From positions 1 through 31,496 of IMG/VR virus record IMGVR_UViG_3300049893_000544: a stretch of 31,496 nt of DNA, one strand, 5' to 3'. Position 1 is the stretch's first letter. The number at the start of each line of letters is the position of its first letter. Shown one piece after another: positions 1-6,665 of this stretch. Position numbers and translations under genes: made by a program. The stretch is from a virus. A model generated the notes under the pieces. That model saw only the letters and a list, made by a program, of their open reading frames with translations. It was not told the DNA's origin and did not search any database.

Positions 1-39
1 AGCTTAATATCACTAACATGTACAAAATATTTAACACAA

Positions 40-107
40 AAAACCCGTTAGCATAAATTTATTCCTTCTTAATGTTGGGGTATTAAGCCATTTATGCTTC
101 GGGTTTT
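40..107. repeat. long nested inverted repeat upstream of the first gene
   Basis: The arms at 40-57 and 91-107 are complementary over about 17 positions with one extra base in the left arm (AAACCCGTTAGCATAAA against TTTATGCTTCGGGTTT). Inside the 33-base loop is a second hairpin, CTTAAT (68-73) with ATTAAG (82-87), closing on GTTGGGGT. The outer stem ends directly at the ATG at 108, so as RNA it would sit against the start codon. It could be a terminator of an upstream gene outside the window or a leader structure; the sequence does not decide. Confidence 0.5.
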
Positions 108-323
108 ATGTTGTTTCATGACACAGGAAAGCATTTAGACCCATTATCCGGCTATCAAGGAGTTGGAGATAAGAATGACCCCGACTTTTGCATTGGCGGC
201 GTAAGAAAGGCATTAAAAAAAATAGGATTATTAAACGATACATTTAAAGGGTGGATTAAAAAATTTGAAGCCGCAGACCCGCAGGATACGGGCGGCGGAG
301 TAGTAGTAATTCAAAAAATATGA
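108..323 (+). CDS. small hypothetical protein (71 aa)
   Basis: A 71-residue protein of no family I recognise. The in-frame stop at 84-86 and the lack of another in-frame ATG fix the start at 108, directly after a long inverted repeat. It has a Gly/Asp-rich N-terminal half (FHDTGKHLDPLSGYQGVGD), a short basic helix-like stretch around residues 33-55 and a hydrophobic, Gly-rich end. There is no signal peptide or membrane helix. Its stop overlaps the next ATG in an ATGA at 320-323, which suggests translational coupling to the glycosyltransferase-like gene. Moderate confidence that it is expressed; function unknown. Confidence 0.6.
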   Translation: MLFHDTGKHLDPLSGYQGVGDKNDPDFCIGGVRKALKKIGLLNDTFKGWIKKFEAADPQDTGGGVVVIQKI

Positions 324-1105
324 AAATCAGTATTTGTATAAACTCAGACACAAGAAGCGGTTTTGAAGAAGAACAAAGCCAAGCAACGGGATTATTTTCC
401 GGCTGCAAGTCAAAAGATTTCTTGACCGAAGGTGTTTTAAATAAGATAATTTTTTTTGAAGGATTTGAAAAAGAAGTGATATTATTTGTAGATGAACACA
501 ATAAAGTTCCCGCAGAACTTGTAGCACAAATAAAAGAAATGGTAGATACGCTGGTTATCCGAAAGCATACGGGCGGCCACCATTTTAACGATAAGAATTA
601 TTTGGCGGCGTTAAGATTATGTACGGGGGATGTAATCGCCCATTTTGACCAAGACTGTGCCGCCTTCACAGAATCAAAAGAAGGCGTAGAAAAAATAATA
701 TCGTGGCTTAACGAATGGAAATATGTTTCTTACCCTTCACATTGGTCGCCAAAGCCGGTTGATGACAAAAGTTTCAATTATGTATGGTGCAGCACCCGCT
801 TCTTCATTTGTAAAAGAGAAACAATAGATTTTGCTGAAATAGAAAAATGCTTAAATGATTATGATTATTTTTGCGACACCTACAAACCATCAAGAATCTG
901 TCATTGGACGGAACACATAATTGGTTTATCGGCAGGCAGTAGCGTATATTATCCACCATTACAAAATCCATTTACAATATTTTGTTGGAATAATTACAAA
1001 ACGGGAACGCTAAAACATTTGAACGAATTGCCATATAACGAAGTAATTAATTTTATTAACCAAAATGGCGGCCTGCATTATCCGGCTGACCTGACATTAA
1101 GATAA
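320..1105 (+). CDS. GT-A-like glycosyltransferase (261 aa)
   Basis: Probably a nucleotide-sugar-dependent glycosyltransferase of the GT-A fold. Features seen: an N-terminal strand-like MKISICINS; a region around residues 75-100 (VIRKHTGGHHFNDKNYLAALR) that resembles the stretch before the donor site; and GDVIAHFDQDCA at about 103-114, where DQD fits the DxD metal/nucleotide-binding motif. A later CSTRFFICKRETI is consistent with the acceptor half. The length fits small soluble GT2-like enzymes, and there are no membrane helices. It overlaps the upstream gene by four bases (ATGA) and is followed five bases later by a methyltransferase, with a second glycosyltransferase-like gene downstream. 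The set probably decorates one glycan, on the virion or host surface. The substrate cannot be read from the sequence. A fold-level call, moderately confident. Confidence 0.65.
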   Translation: MKISICINSDTRSGFEEEQSQATGLFSGCKSKDFLTEGVLNKIIFFEGFEKEVILFVDEHNKVPAELVAQIKEMVDTLVIRKHTGGHHFNDKNYLAALRLCTGDVIAHFDQDCAAFTESKEGVEKIISWLNEWKYVSYPSHWSPKPVDDKSFNYVWCSTRFFICKRETIDFAEIEKCLNDYDYFCDTYKPSRICHWTEHIIGLSAGSSVYYPPLQNPFTIFCWNNYKTGTLKHLNELPYNEVINFINQNGGLHYPADLTLR

Positions 1106-1110
1106 AAAAC

Positions 1111-1758
1111 ATGGAAATAAAATACCTGTCAAAAGAAATAATAAAGCAATTTAAAGAAACGATGGGTGCAATGTCAGTTTCAGAAGGTATTGCTTTATAC
1201 AATATATGCCTTCAATCACCTTCTGGATATTGGGTAGAGCTTGGAAGTCATAAAGGTAAAAGTACAACTATGATTGCTGCCGCTATGTATGCCAAAGAAG
1301 GCACATTGCATTTGGTAGAACCGGAGTTTGCAAATAATGATTGGGAGTTATCTATAAGAAAGCAAATAGGGTCGCTTTTACCTATTCAATCATTTATAAC
1401 AGATAGCCGCTATTCAACAGATGTTTTTCCTGAAATAAAGGATGATTTATCTTTTTTATTTGTTGATAGCGGGAATCACGGTGAAGAAATAGTTCAATCG
1501 GAAAGGCCATTATATGAAGATAAAATGATTAAAGGCGGAATAATAGCTTTTCATGATTATGGCTCTCAATTTACGGCAGTAGCAAGATGTTATGACCAAC
1601 TAATATCGTCAGGGAAATACGAACCAATACATATAAATTGGCAACCAATATTTGATTATGTGGCAGAACACAATTTGGATGAAGGTAATAATAGTTGGCA
1701 CTTATACCCCGAATTACCACACCCGCCAAACTTTATCGGGGCTTTAAGAAGAAAATAA
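1111..1758 (+). CDS. class I SAM-dependent methyltransferase (215 aa)
   Basis: A Rossmann-type S-adenosylmethionine methyltransferase resembling the Methyltransf_24 group. Motif I is WVELGSHKGKST at about residues 40-52, followed by an acidic strand end HLVEPE near 67-72. FLFVDSGNHGEE at about 115-126 matches the post-motif 'VDG.H' region, and KGGIIAFHDYG at about 141-151 is the typical GG..xxHD strand of this group. The C-terminus (after about 180) is short and Pro-rich. No DNA-recognition domain is visible, so a sugar or small molecule substrate is more likely than DNA. It lies five bases after the GT-A-like gene and upstream of a GT9-like gene, so it may methylate the glycan that those enzymes build; that link is inferred from position only. 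Confidence 0.78.
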   Translation: MEIKYLSKEIIKQFKETMGAMSVSEGIALYNICLQSPSGYWVELGSHKGKSTTMIAAAMYAKEGTLHLVEPEFANNDWELSIRKQIGSLLPIQSFITDSRYSTDVFPEIKDDLSFLFVDSGNHGEEIVQSERPLYEDKMIKGGIIAFHDYGSQFTAVARCYDQLISSGKYEPIHINWQPIFDYVAEHNLDEGNNSWHLYPELPHPPNFIGALRRK

Positions 1759-1771
1759 TAATCCGTAACCT

Positions 1772-1999
1772 ATGATTTTTGAGCCACGCAACCCAACCCC
1801 TTGTACTACCCCGCTTGGGGATGGGTATGTGTGGTACGTTAAATGTGGCGGGTTTTTAGAGAACGATGAAATAACGGTAATACTTTTGGATGGCGGGATA
1901 ATCCGCCACTTTGAATCAGGGCAAGTAAAAATATGGCACAATGAAACCTACGGCATAAAAAAACAAAACAATGCGAAAAAAGCAAGTAAAGAAACTTAA
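1772..1999 (+). CDS. small hypothetical protein (75 aa)
   Basis: A 75-residue protein I do not recognise. The N-terminal part has Pro/Thr/Gly turns followed by alternating hydrophobic strands (GYVWYVKCGGF, EITVILLDGGIIRHF), suggesting a small beta fold. The last 15 residues are Lys/Asn-rich. It begins 13 bases after the methyltransferase, and its 3' end overlaps a 42-codon reading frame at 1971-2099. The position in the glycosyltransferase module is its only functional hint. Confidence 0.55.
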   Translation: MIFEPRNPTPCTTPLGDGYVWYVKCGGFLENDEITVILLDGGIIRHFESGQVKIWHNETYGIKKQNNAKKASKET

Positions 2000-2099
2000 A
2001 AAGTTGGCGGCACTATTAACACAAGGCCGCCCGCAAGAAACAAGAAAAGTATATCAAAGATTAAAAACAGTTCATAAAGAAAACAAAGGAGAAGTATAA
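1971..2099 (+). CDS. very small basic protein (42 aa), candidate
   Basis: A 42-codon frame from ATG 1971 to TAA 2097-2099 fills the only gap between the preceding small gene and the GT9-like gene. It overlaps the former by 29 bases and the latter by one base (TAATG at 2097-2101). The product is strongly basic (starts MRKKQVKKLKKLAALL, later RKVYQRLK) and is predicted helical, so it could bind nucleic acid or act only to couple translation. A clear AAAGGAG at about 2085-2091 lies inside it and serves the next gene. Supported by position and tight spacing only. Confidence 0.45.
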   Translation: MRKKQVKKLKKLAALLTQGRPQETRKVYQRLKTVHKENKGEV

Positions 2100-2998
2100 T
2101 GGCTAAGAAAAAAAACTATGAAATGCCAGTACGCTTACAGCATGAATTGGCGGAACAACCAACACAAGAAAGACTTTGCAGGGTCAAACATTCGGTGAAC
2201 CCCGGTGATTTAATCGGGGCTATGGGTGCTATAAAAAAGTATTATGATGTAACCAAAAGAAGGGTCATTGTGGCACAATCAGTTTCTTTTTTAGCGGCTT
2301 ATTATCAGGGTGCGACACACCCGACAACAAATGAAAAAGGAGAATTTGTCTGTTGTAATGATGATATGTGGGATATGTTGAAGCCGCTAATAGAAAGCCA
2401 ACATTATATACACTCGTTTGAAAAATATGCGGGGCAACCGATAGACCTTGACTTTGATGTTATTCGGGGTAAAACATTTGTAAACCTTCCAAACGGGGCT
2501 TTACCTTCTTGGTTGCCGCTTGCTTTTCCTGACCTTGCTTTTGATATGAGTAAGCCGTGGATTACTATTGAAGGTAAATGCCAGCCAAACATTAAAAAGC
2601 AAGTGCAAGGAAAAGTTATATTAAACTTTACAGAAAGGTATAGGAATAATTCTGCTGATTATTTTTACCTTAAAAATTATGCCCCTGATTTAATATTTGC
2701 CGGAAACGAAAGAGAACATTGGATGTTTTGCCAAAAGTGGCATTTAGATATACCGCACCTTAAAGTAAAAAACTTTTTGGAGTTGGCACACGCTATAAAA
2801 GAAGCAAGATTTTTGGTAGGTAACCAAAGTATGAATTGGAATTTAGCAAACGCTATGGGAACGCCAAGAATACTTGAAATATGTTCCTTTGCGCCTAATT
2901 GCCAAATTATGATAGGTGAAGATAATTACGGGTTTTATCATCAAGTGGGCAATGAGTACTATTTTAAAACTTTATATAATAAAACTGCCAATAAATAA
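2099..2998 (+). CDS. GT-B glycosyltransferase, GT9/heptosyltransferase-like (299 aa)
   Basis: Resembles the heptosyltransferase (GT9) family, which moves activated sugars in lipopolysaccharide-type pathways and has two Rossmann-like halves. Seen: an N-terminal VNPGDLIGAMGAIKKYYD (about 33-50), the position where GT9 proteins carry their GD...P.L..L segment; a domain junction followed by KVILNFTERYRNN, similar to the strand opening the donor-binding half; and FLVGNQSMNWNLANAMGTP at about 237-255, the family's hallmark 'FVGNDSG..HLAAALGTP' with Asn-Gln-Ser in place of Asn-Asp-Ser. Length is near the lower end for GT9. An AAAGGAG ribosome site lies eight bases before ATG 2099. It closes the sugar-transfer module, and the hairpin at 3000-3019 follows its stop. 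Substrate unknown; it may glycosylate a virion protein or host glycan. Confidence 0.68.
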   Translation: MAKKKNYEMPVRLQHELAEQPTQERLCRVKHSVNPGDLIGAMGAIKKYYDVTKRRVIVAQSVSFLAAYYQGATHPTTNEKGEFVCCNDDMWDMLKPLIESQHYIHSFEKYAGQPIDLDFDVIRGKTFVNLPNGALPSWLPLAFPDLAFDMSKPWITIEGKCQPNIKKQVQGKVILNFTERYRNNSADYFYLKNYAPDLIFAGNEREHWMFCQKWHLDIPHLKVKNFLELAHAIKEARFLVGNQSMNWNLANAMGTPRILEICSFAPNCQIMIGEDNYGFYHQVGNEYYFKTLYNKTANK

Positions 2999-2999
2999 A

Positions 3000-3019
3000 A
3001 AAGCCCCAAACGGGGCTTT
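3000..3019 (-). terminator. intrinsic terminator between convergent genes
   Basis: A perfect 8-bp stem, AAAGCCCC with GGGGCTTT, closes on the four-base loop AAAC. Read on the minus strand the hairpin is followed by six T residues, a good intrinsic terminator for the gene at 3045-3338. Read on the plus strand only three T residues follow, so it would be weaker for the GT9-like gene, whose stop lies just before it. Confidence 0.8.
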
Positions 3020-3044
3020 AGTTCATTGAAAACCTGTGTTAAGG

Positions 3045-3338
3045 TTAGCCTGCCAAAGTAGCCAAAGTAGCAACTGAACTATCAGTTACATACTTAGTGC
3101 CGTGAACATTCAGGCCAGTAGGGGGAAGTTCAATAACCGAATAAACATAAGAACCGCCAACTACTACACCGTTTGTAAGAGGGAAGAAACTTGTACCATC
3201 GGTAGGGAAACTAACGATAGTTGAAGTAGGCCAGTCTTTTACACGACTAAATGCGGCCTGACCGCTTGCATTTTGAAACGGGGGTTGTCCTTCGATTTCA
3301 CCATAAACACGGGTTGAAAAATGTGCTGCTGCTGCCAT
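3045..3338 (-). CDS. small Ala-rich protein, possible abundant virion component (97 aa)
   Basis: The only convincing minus-strand gene. It encodes 97 residues starting MAAAAHFSTRVYGEIEG, with many Ser/Thr/Val/Gly residues and beta-strand-like patterns (GGSYVYSVIEL, GTKYVTDSSVATLATLAG). I do not recognise the family. Support for a real gene: no plus-strand gene competes in 2999-3415, its stop is followed by a strong minus-strand terminator, and a TATATTTG element sits about 42 bases upstream on the same strand. Both Arg codons are CGT, as in most of the major capsid gene, while nearby genes mostly use AGA/AGG. That suggests high expression and, by inference, a decoration-type virion protein. 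It could instead be a regulator expressed separately from the main operon. Confidence 0.72.
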   Translation of the reverse strand: MAAAAHFSTRVYGEIEGQPPFQNASGQAAFSRVKDWPTSTIVSFPTDGTSFFPLTNGVVVGGSYVYSVIELPPTGLNVHGTKYVTDSSVATLATLAG

Positions 3339-3379
3339 TTTTTAAGTTTTAATAGGTATGGAAATAAGTCTGTCGGCAA

Positions 3380-3387
3380 CAAATATA
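3380..3387 (-). promoter_or_regulatory. Bacteroidota-type -7 element, minus strand
   Basis: The plus-strand bases CAAATATA read TATATTTG on the minus strand, an exact match to the Bacteroidota -7 consensus TAnnTTTG. It would start transcription about 35 bases before the ATG of the minus-strand gene at 3338. No TTTG was seen at the usual -33 distance, so this is a partial match. Confidence 0.45.
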
Positions 3388-3399
3388 ACAATTATTTTT

Positions 3400-3407
3400 T
3401 AACTTTG
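3400..3407 (+). promoter_or_regulatory. Bacteroidota-type -7 element, plus strand
   Basis: TAACTTTG matches TAnnTTTG and lies eight bases before ATG 3416, which would give a very short or almost leaderless transcript for the packaging and structural genes. No clear -33 TTTG is present. Such eight-base matches occur by chance in AT-rich DNA; the divergent placement with the minus-strand element is the main support. Confidence 0.35.
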
Positions 3408-3415
3408 AATATCTT

Positions 3416-4234
3416 ATGGCTAAACACTTTGTAGTAAACCCTTCAAAAGAAAATTTTGACAGGGCTGAACTTGTTAAATCGCAGCTTGACGAAAAGCTAA
3501 TCCACGCTACCGTTAAATCAGCAAGGGATAAAGCGAATGAGGCGGCATTGGCTAAGAAAGAAGCCCTTAAATATATTGAAGGTAGGGTTGTGGTAAAATT
3601 AGATATAGAGGCTAAAAATACACACAGGTTTGAAGATGGGACGGTAATAAGGCGGGAACGGAAGTACAACCAATTTAATATGCGGATAGCACAGCCAGTA
3701 AATGCTATCGTTATTTCAGCAGAATACATTCCATGTGGAACGCAAATACTTATTAATCATAACGCAATCCACGAAACAAATAAGATATTTGATTATCCTG
3801 AATTAACGGGGAAAGATGCGGAAAATGATATAAGATACTATTCGCTACCTGAAGAAGATTGTTATGCGTGGCTTGATATTGACGGAAGTTGGAAGCCGCT
3901 TAAAAACTTTGAGTTTAGCTTGCGGGTTTTTGAACCATATAAAGGAAGTCTTCTTGGTATAGAGCCAACGCTATACGTTGATACACTTTATGTTACAACT
4001 GGTAGTTTAAGGGGAAAAGTAGTTGGTACATTAAAGTTTTGCGATTACGAAATCGTGTTTCAGGGGTTAGGTGGTAAAGAGGAAAGAGTAATAAGATTCC
4101 GCCACTCCGAAGACGAAAGTTTTGAAAGGGAGGAAGTGGCTTTTGTAAATGATTTTCTTACAGAAAGAATGAGTAATGGTGAATTATTGGTAGGCTTTGA
4201 ACCGACTGACGCTAAAACGATTACAAATGACTGA
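3416..4234 (+). CDS. hypothetical protein upstream of terminase (272 aa)
   Basis: A soluble protein I do not recognise. Residues 10-60 are charged and helical (coiled-coil-like, rich in Lys/Glu/Ala). From about 60 onward the pattern becomes strand-rich, with GRVVVKLDIEAKN, FNMRIAQPVNAIVISAEYIPCG and GTLKFCDYEIVFQG, so a helical arm followed by a beta domain is likely. It is the first gene of the rightward packaging block, starting eight bases after a promoter-like element, and it overlaps the next gene by eight bases (4227-4234). The context points to a packaging or virion role, but no function can be assigned. Confidence 0.7.
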   Translation: MAKHFVVNPSKENFDRAELVKSQLDEKLIHATVKSARDKANEAALAKKEALKYIEGRVVVKLDIEAKNTHRFEDGTVIRRERKYNQFNMRIAQPVNAIVISAEYIPCGTQILINHNAIHETNKIFDYPELTGKDAENDIRYYSLPEEDCYAWLDIDGSWKPLKNFEFSLRVFEPYKGSLLGIEPTLYVDTLYVTTGSLRGKVVGTLKFCDYEIVFQGLGGKEERVIRFRHSEDESFEREEVAFVNDFLTERMSNGELLVGFEPTDAKTITND

Positions 4235-4550
4235 TGCCGACAAAATAAAGGAATTACAATCCGAACTTGCCCAATATAAATTAAACGGGGCAATAGGGTT
4301 GTATTACGAACTTAATAGGTTTGTAAACGATACAGTTTCAATACTGAGGGAAAAGGGGGTGAAAAGCCTTTTTGCCAAAGACGATGACGACCCCAAAAAA
4401 TTTGAACGCATGATGGCTCTCATAAAAAACGCAAAAGAACATATTGTTGATATGGAGGAAATTAAAGCCAAATTAGGACTTACGGGGGACGAAGAAAAAG
4501 ACAGAGTACGAAAACCGTTTATTGACCGCATAGCAGAAAAAAGAGATTAG
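4227..4550 (+). CDS. small helical protein before terminase, candidate TerS (107 aa)
   Basis: The ATG at 4227 is preferred over a TTG at 4197, because it gives the eight-base overlap ATGACTGA with the upstream gene and drops an unlikely ten-residue extension. The 107-residue product is charged and almost entirely helical, with a heptad-like N-terminus (MTDADKIKELQSELAQYK) and a basic C-terminus. Its stop overlaps the GTG start of the large terminase by one base (TAGTG). Small terminase subunits are often short helical proteins encoded directly before the large subunit, so this is a candidate TerS by size and position. No helix-turn-helix is obvious, and the assignment is inference. Confidence 0.65.
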   Translation: MTDADKIKELQSELAQYKLNGAIGLYYELNRFVNDTVSILREKGVKSLFAKDDDDPKKFERMMALIKNAKEHIVDMEEIKAKLGLTGDEEKDRVRKPFIDRIAEKRD

Positions 4551-6604
4551 TGGCAGAATACGAAGAAATATACCATACCCGAATAAAACTTCCTGAAAAA
4601 CCGCCTCACGAACAAATCCTTAATTGGGATAAGCCAAAAGATGAGCAAATGTGGATTAGGGAGGATTTGCCTTCTATTTTTGATAAAGTACAATACAATA
4701 AAAATGGCGACCTTATATTAACGGATGAACAAGAAGAATATGCCGCCAAAGAAGTAGAAAAGTGCAAAAACGGAATTTGGATTTGCATTAATGGAAAGGC
4801 AACTTACCTCCCTAAAAAATACTATTTCTATCTTCAATGGTGGGTTTTGGAAGATAGTAACCGCCCTGAATACCGTGATTGCGACAGGAGGTATTTTACA
4901 TTCCTTGAACATTGGGAAAACATACTTTGGTGCTTGGGTATTGTCAGGGGAAAGAAACGAAGGGAGGGAGCATCTTCGCAAGCAACATCAAACCTTGTAT
5001 ATGAGGCTATTTTCTTTAAGAACTCAAATTGTGGTTTAATTAGTAAAACAAGGGATGATAGCCGTGATACATTTACTGATATGGTGGCGTTTGGTTACAG
5101 GCATTTGCCGCCGTTTCTAAAACCAAAGCAGGTAAATAAAGAAGATAGTGTTACAGAAATGGTTTTCGCCCAAAAATCAATGAACATAAAAGACGGGATG
5201 ATTTCAGGGCAAAAAGAAGATGAAGGGCATAGGTCGAAAATTAACTATCGTGCGCCAGTACTGAACGCTTATGATAGGGGGCGTATGAGCAGGATTTTAG
5301 CCGATGAATTTGGTAAACTCCCGGTGGACGTTCCAGCTAACCAATTATTCGGAATCCTTGCTAAAACACTCGTAAAGGGTGTTAAGAGGGTAGGTTTTAT
5401 TGAAATGCCGTCAACCGTAAATAAACTTACAAAAGGCGGGCAGGGGTTTAAAATGATTTGGGAAAATGGCGACCTGAATAAGAAAACGCCAACTATAAAC
5501 AGGCTTATAAGATACTTTTGCCCTGCACATGATGGATACGAGGGTTTTATAGGTATGTACGGGGAAAGTGTTATCGGTGAGCCAACACACGAACAATACC
5601 AATACCTTGTAGAGAAGTGGGTTAAAAAAGACGATGAAGGTAATGTTATCAGCGAACTTTCAGAAGAAGATATAAAATTAGGGGCGAAGGCTTATATAGC
5701 CAAAAGGCGGGTTGGTATGGAAGGGGATGACCTTGAAGAAGAAATAAGGATGAACCCCGAAAATGAAGTTGAATTGTTTATGTCGGCAAACGCTGACTGT
5801 ATATTCAACGTAATGAACCTAAACAAGCAAATTGAATACTTGCGGGAAAACCCCGTAATAAAAAGAAAAATAGTATTTTATAGAGATATAGACCAACAAG
5901 TTAAGTGGCGGGATTTCAGGGATGGCGAAAGTGCTTTGCATTGGGAGTGGGTTGGAAGCCTTGACCGACCCAAAGATGCAATAATAAAAGACGGGTTTAA
6001 TATTCGTGCTGCCCGCCAAGATGTAGCTGTAATAGGCGTGGACGGTATCACAAACGAACAAGGGGGTAAGAGATACGGCTCAAAGGCTTCAGCATGGGTG
6101 TTTTCAAAATATGATTTGCGTGACCCCGAAAACACGGGATTATTTATAGGTCATTTATACGGGCGACCACGTGAAAAAAAAGACCTTTATGACCAAATAC
6201 TTTTTTGCTCTGAATATAATGGATTCCCTATTTATTGGGAGTTTGTAGCCGATGATTACGTTCCTTATTTTAGAGAAAGGGGGCGTATCGGGCTTTTGGC
6301 TAAATTTCCGTTAAATGCAATAGCACCTGAAAAAAGAAATAAACCATCCCTTGAAAGGCATTACGGGTTTCCCACAAGCGACTTTGCCATAACAAAAGGC
6401 AATGACGCAATGATAACATACGTTGAACACCACTACGAAAAAATTTACTGGTCAGAACTTTGCGAAGACTTGAAATTGTACGACCCGGCAAAACGTACCC
6501 CGTCTGACCGTTCTGTTAGTGCTATGATTGCTTTGGTTGGCGGTCTTGAACCCGTGAGGAAACCACTACCTAAGAAAGAACCGCTTATAACGGTTTATAA
6601 CTAA
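4550..6604 (+). CDS. terL: terminase large subunit (684 aa)
   Basis: The DNA-packaging motor: an N-terminal ATPase pumps DNA through the portal and a C-terminal RNase H-like nuclease cuts it. Start is GTG 4550, overlapping the preceding stop. An aromatic-rich leader region (YLPKKYYFYLQWW) precedes the ATPase. The P-loop region is GKKRREGASSQATS at about 133-146, a degenerate Walker A without a canonical GK[ST], seen in divergent phage terminases. Walker B is RILADEFGK at about 248-256. The nuclease half shows AVIGVDGI (Asp near 497), FVADDY (565-570) and PSDRSVSAMIAL (near 651-662), which fit the three metal-binding acidic sites. It is followed 61 bases later by the portal gene. Confidence is high from the combination of motifs and neighbours. 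Confidence 0.9.
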   Translation: MAEYEEIYHTRIKLPEKPPHEQILNWDKPKDEQMWIREDLPSIFDKVQYNKNGDLILTDEQEEYAAKEVEKCKNGIWICINGKATYLPKKYYFYLQWWVLEDSNRPEYRDCDRRYFTFLEHWENILWCLGIVRGKKRREGASSQATSNLVYEAIFFKNSNCGLISKTRDDSRDTFTDMVAFGYRHLPPFLKPKQVNKEDSVTEMVFAQKSMNIKDGMISGQKEDEGHRSKINYRAPVLNAYDRGRMSRILADEFGKLPVDVPANQLFGILAKTLVKGVKRVGFIEMPSTVNKLTKGGQGFKMIWENGDLNKKTPTINRLIRYFCPAHDGYEGFIGMYGESVIGEPTHEQYQYLVEKWVKKDDEGNVISELSEEDIKLGAKAYIAKRRVGMEGDDLEEEIRMNPENEVELFMSANADCIFNVMNLNKQIEYLRENPVIKRKIVFYRDIDQQVKWRDFRDGESALHWEWVGSLDRPKDAIIKDGFNIRAARQDVAVIGVDGITNEQGGKRYGSKASAWVFSKYDLRDPENTGLFIGHLYGRPREKKDLYDQILFCSEYNGFPIYWEFVADDYVPYFRERGRIGLLAKFPLNAIAPEKRNKPSLERHYGFPTSDFAITKGNDAMITYVEHHYEKIYWSELCEDLKLYDPAKRTPSDRSVSAMIALVGGLEPVRKPLPKKEPLITVYN

Positions 6605-6606
6605 AA

Positions 6607-6620
6607 AAACAAATTTGTTT
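6607..6620. promoter_or_regulatory. 14-bp perfect palindrome in the terL-portal gap
   Basis: AAACAAATTTGTTT is a perfect palindrome three bases after the terminase stop. It is followed by T-rich sequence and overlaps the TTTG that might serve as a -33 element. It could be a protein-binding operator or a weak terminator; it has no loop, so stable hairpin formation is unlikely. Confidence 0.35.
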
Positions 6621-6633
6621 CGTAATTTTTTCT

Positions 6634-6641
6634 TATTTTTG
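6634..6641 (+). promoter_or_regulatory. Bacteroidota-type -7 element before the portal gene
   Basis: TATTTTTG matches TAnnTTTG exactly and lies 24 bases before ATG 6666. A TTTG at 6614-6617 precedes it with a 16-base spacing, a little shorter than the 19-21 usually quoted. The 61-base gap here is long for this compact region, which supports a transcription start for the head genes. Confidence 0.45.
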
Positions 6642-6665
6642 TTGGCAGTATCCTATTAAAAACCA

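Noticed and set aside
4197-4226. TTG start for the gene before terminase
   Set aside because: The ATG at 4227 gives a compact overlap with the upstream stop; the extra ten residues from TTG look like out-of-frame sequence of the previous gene.
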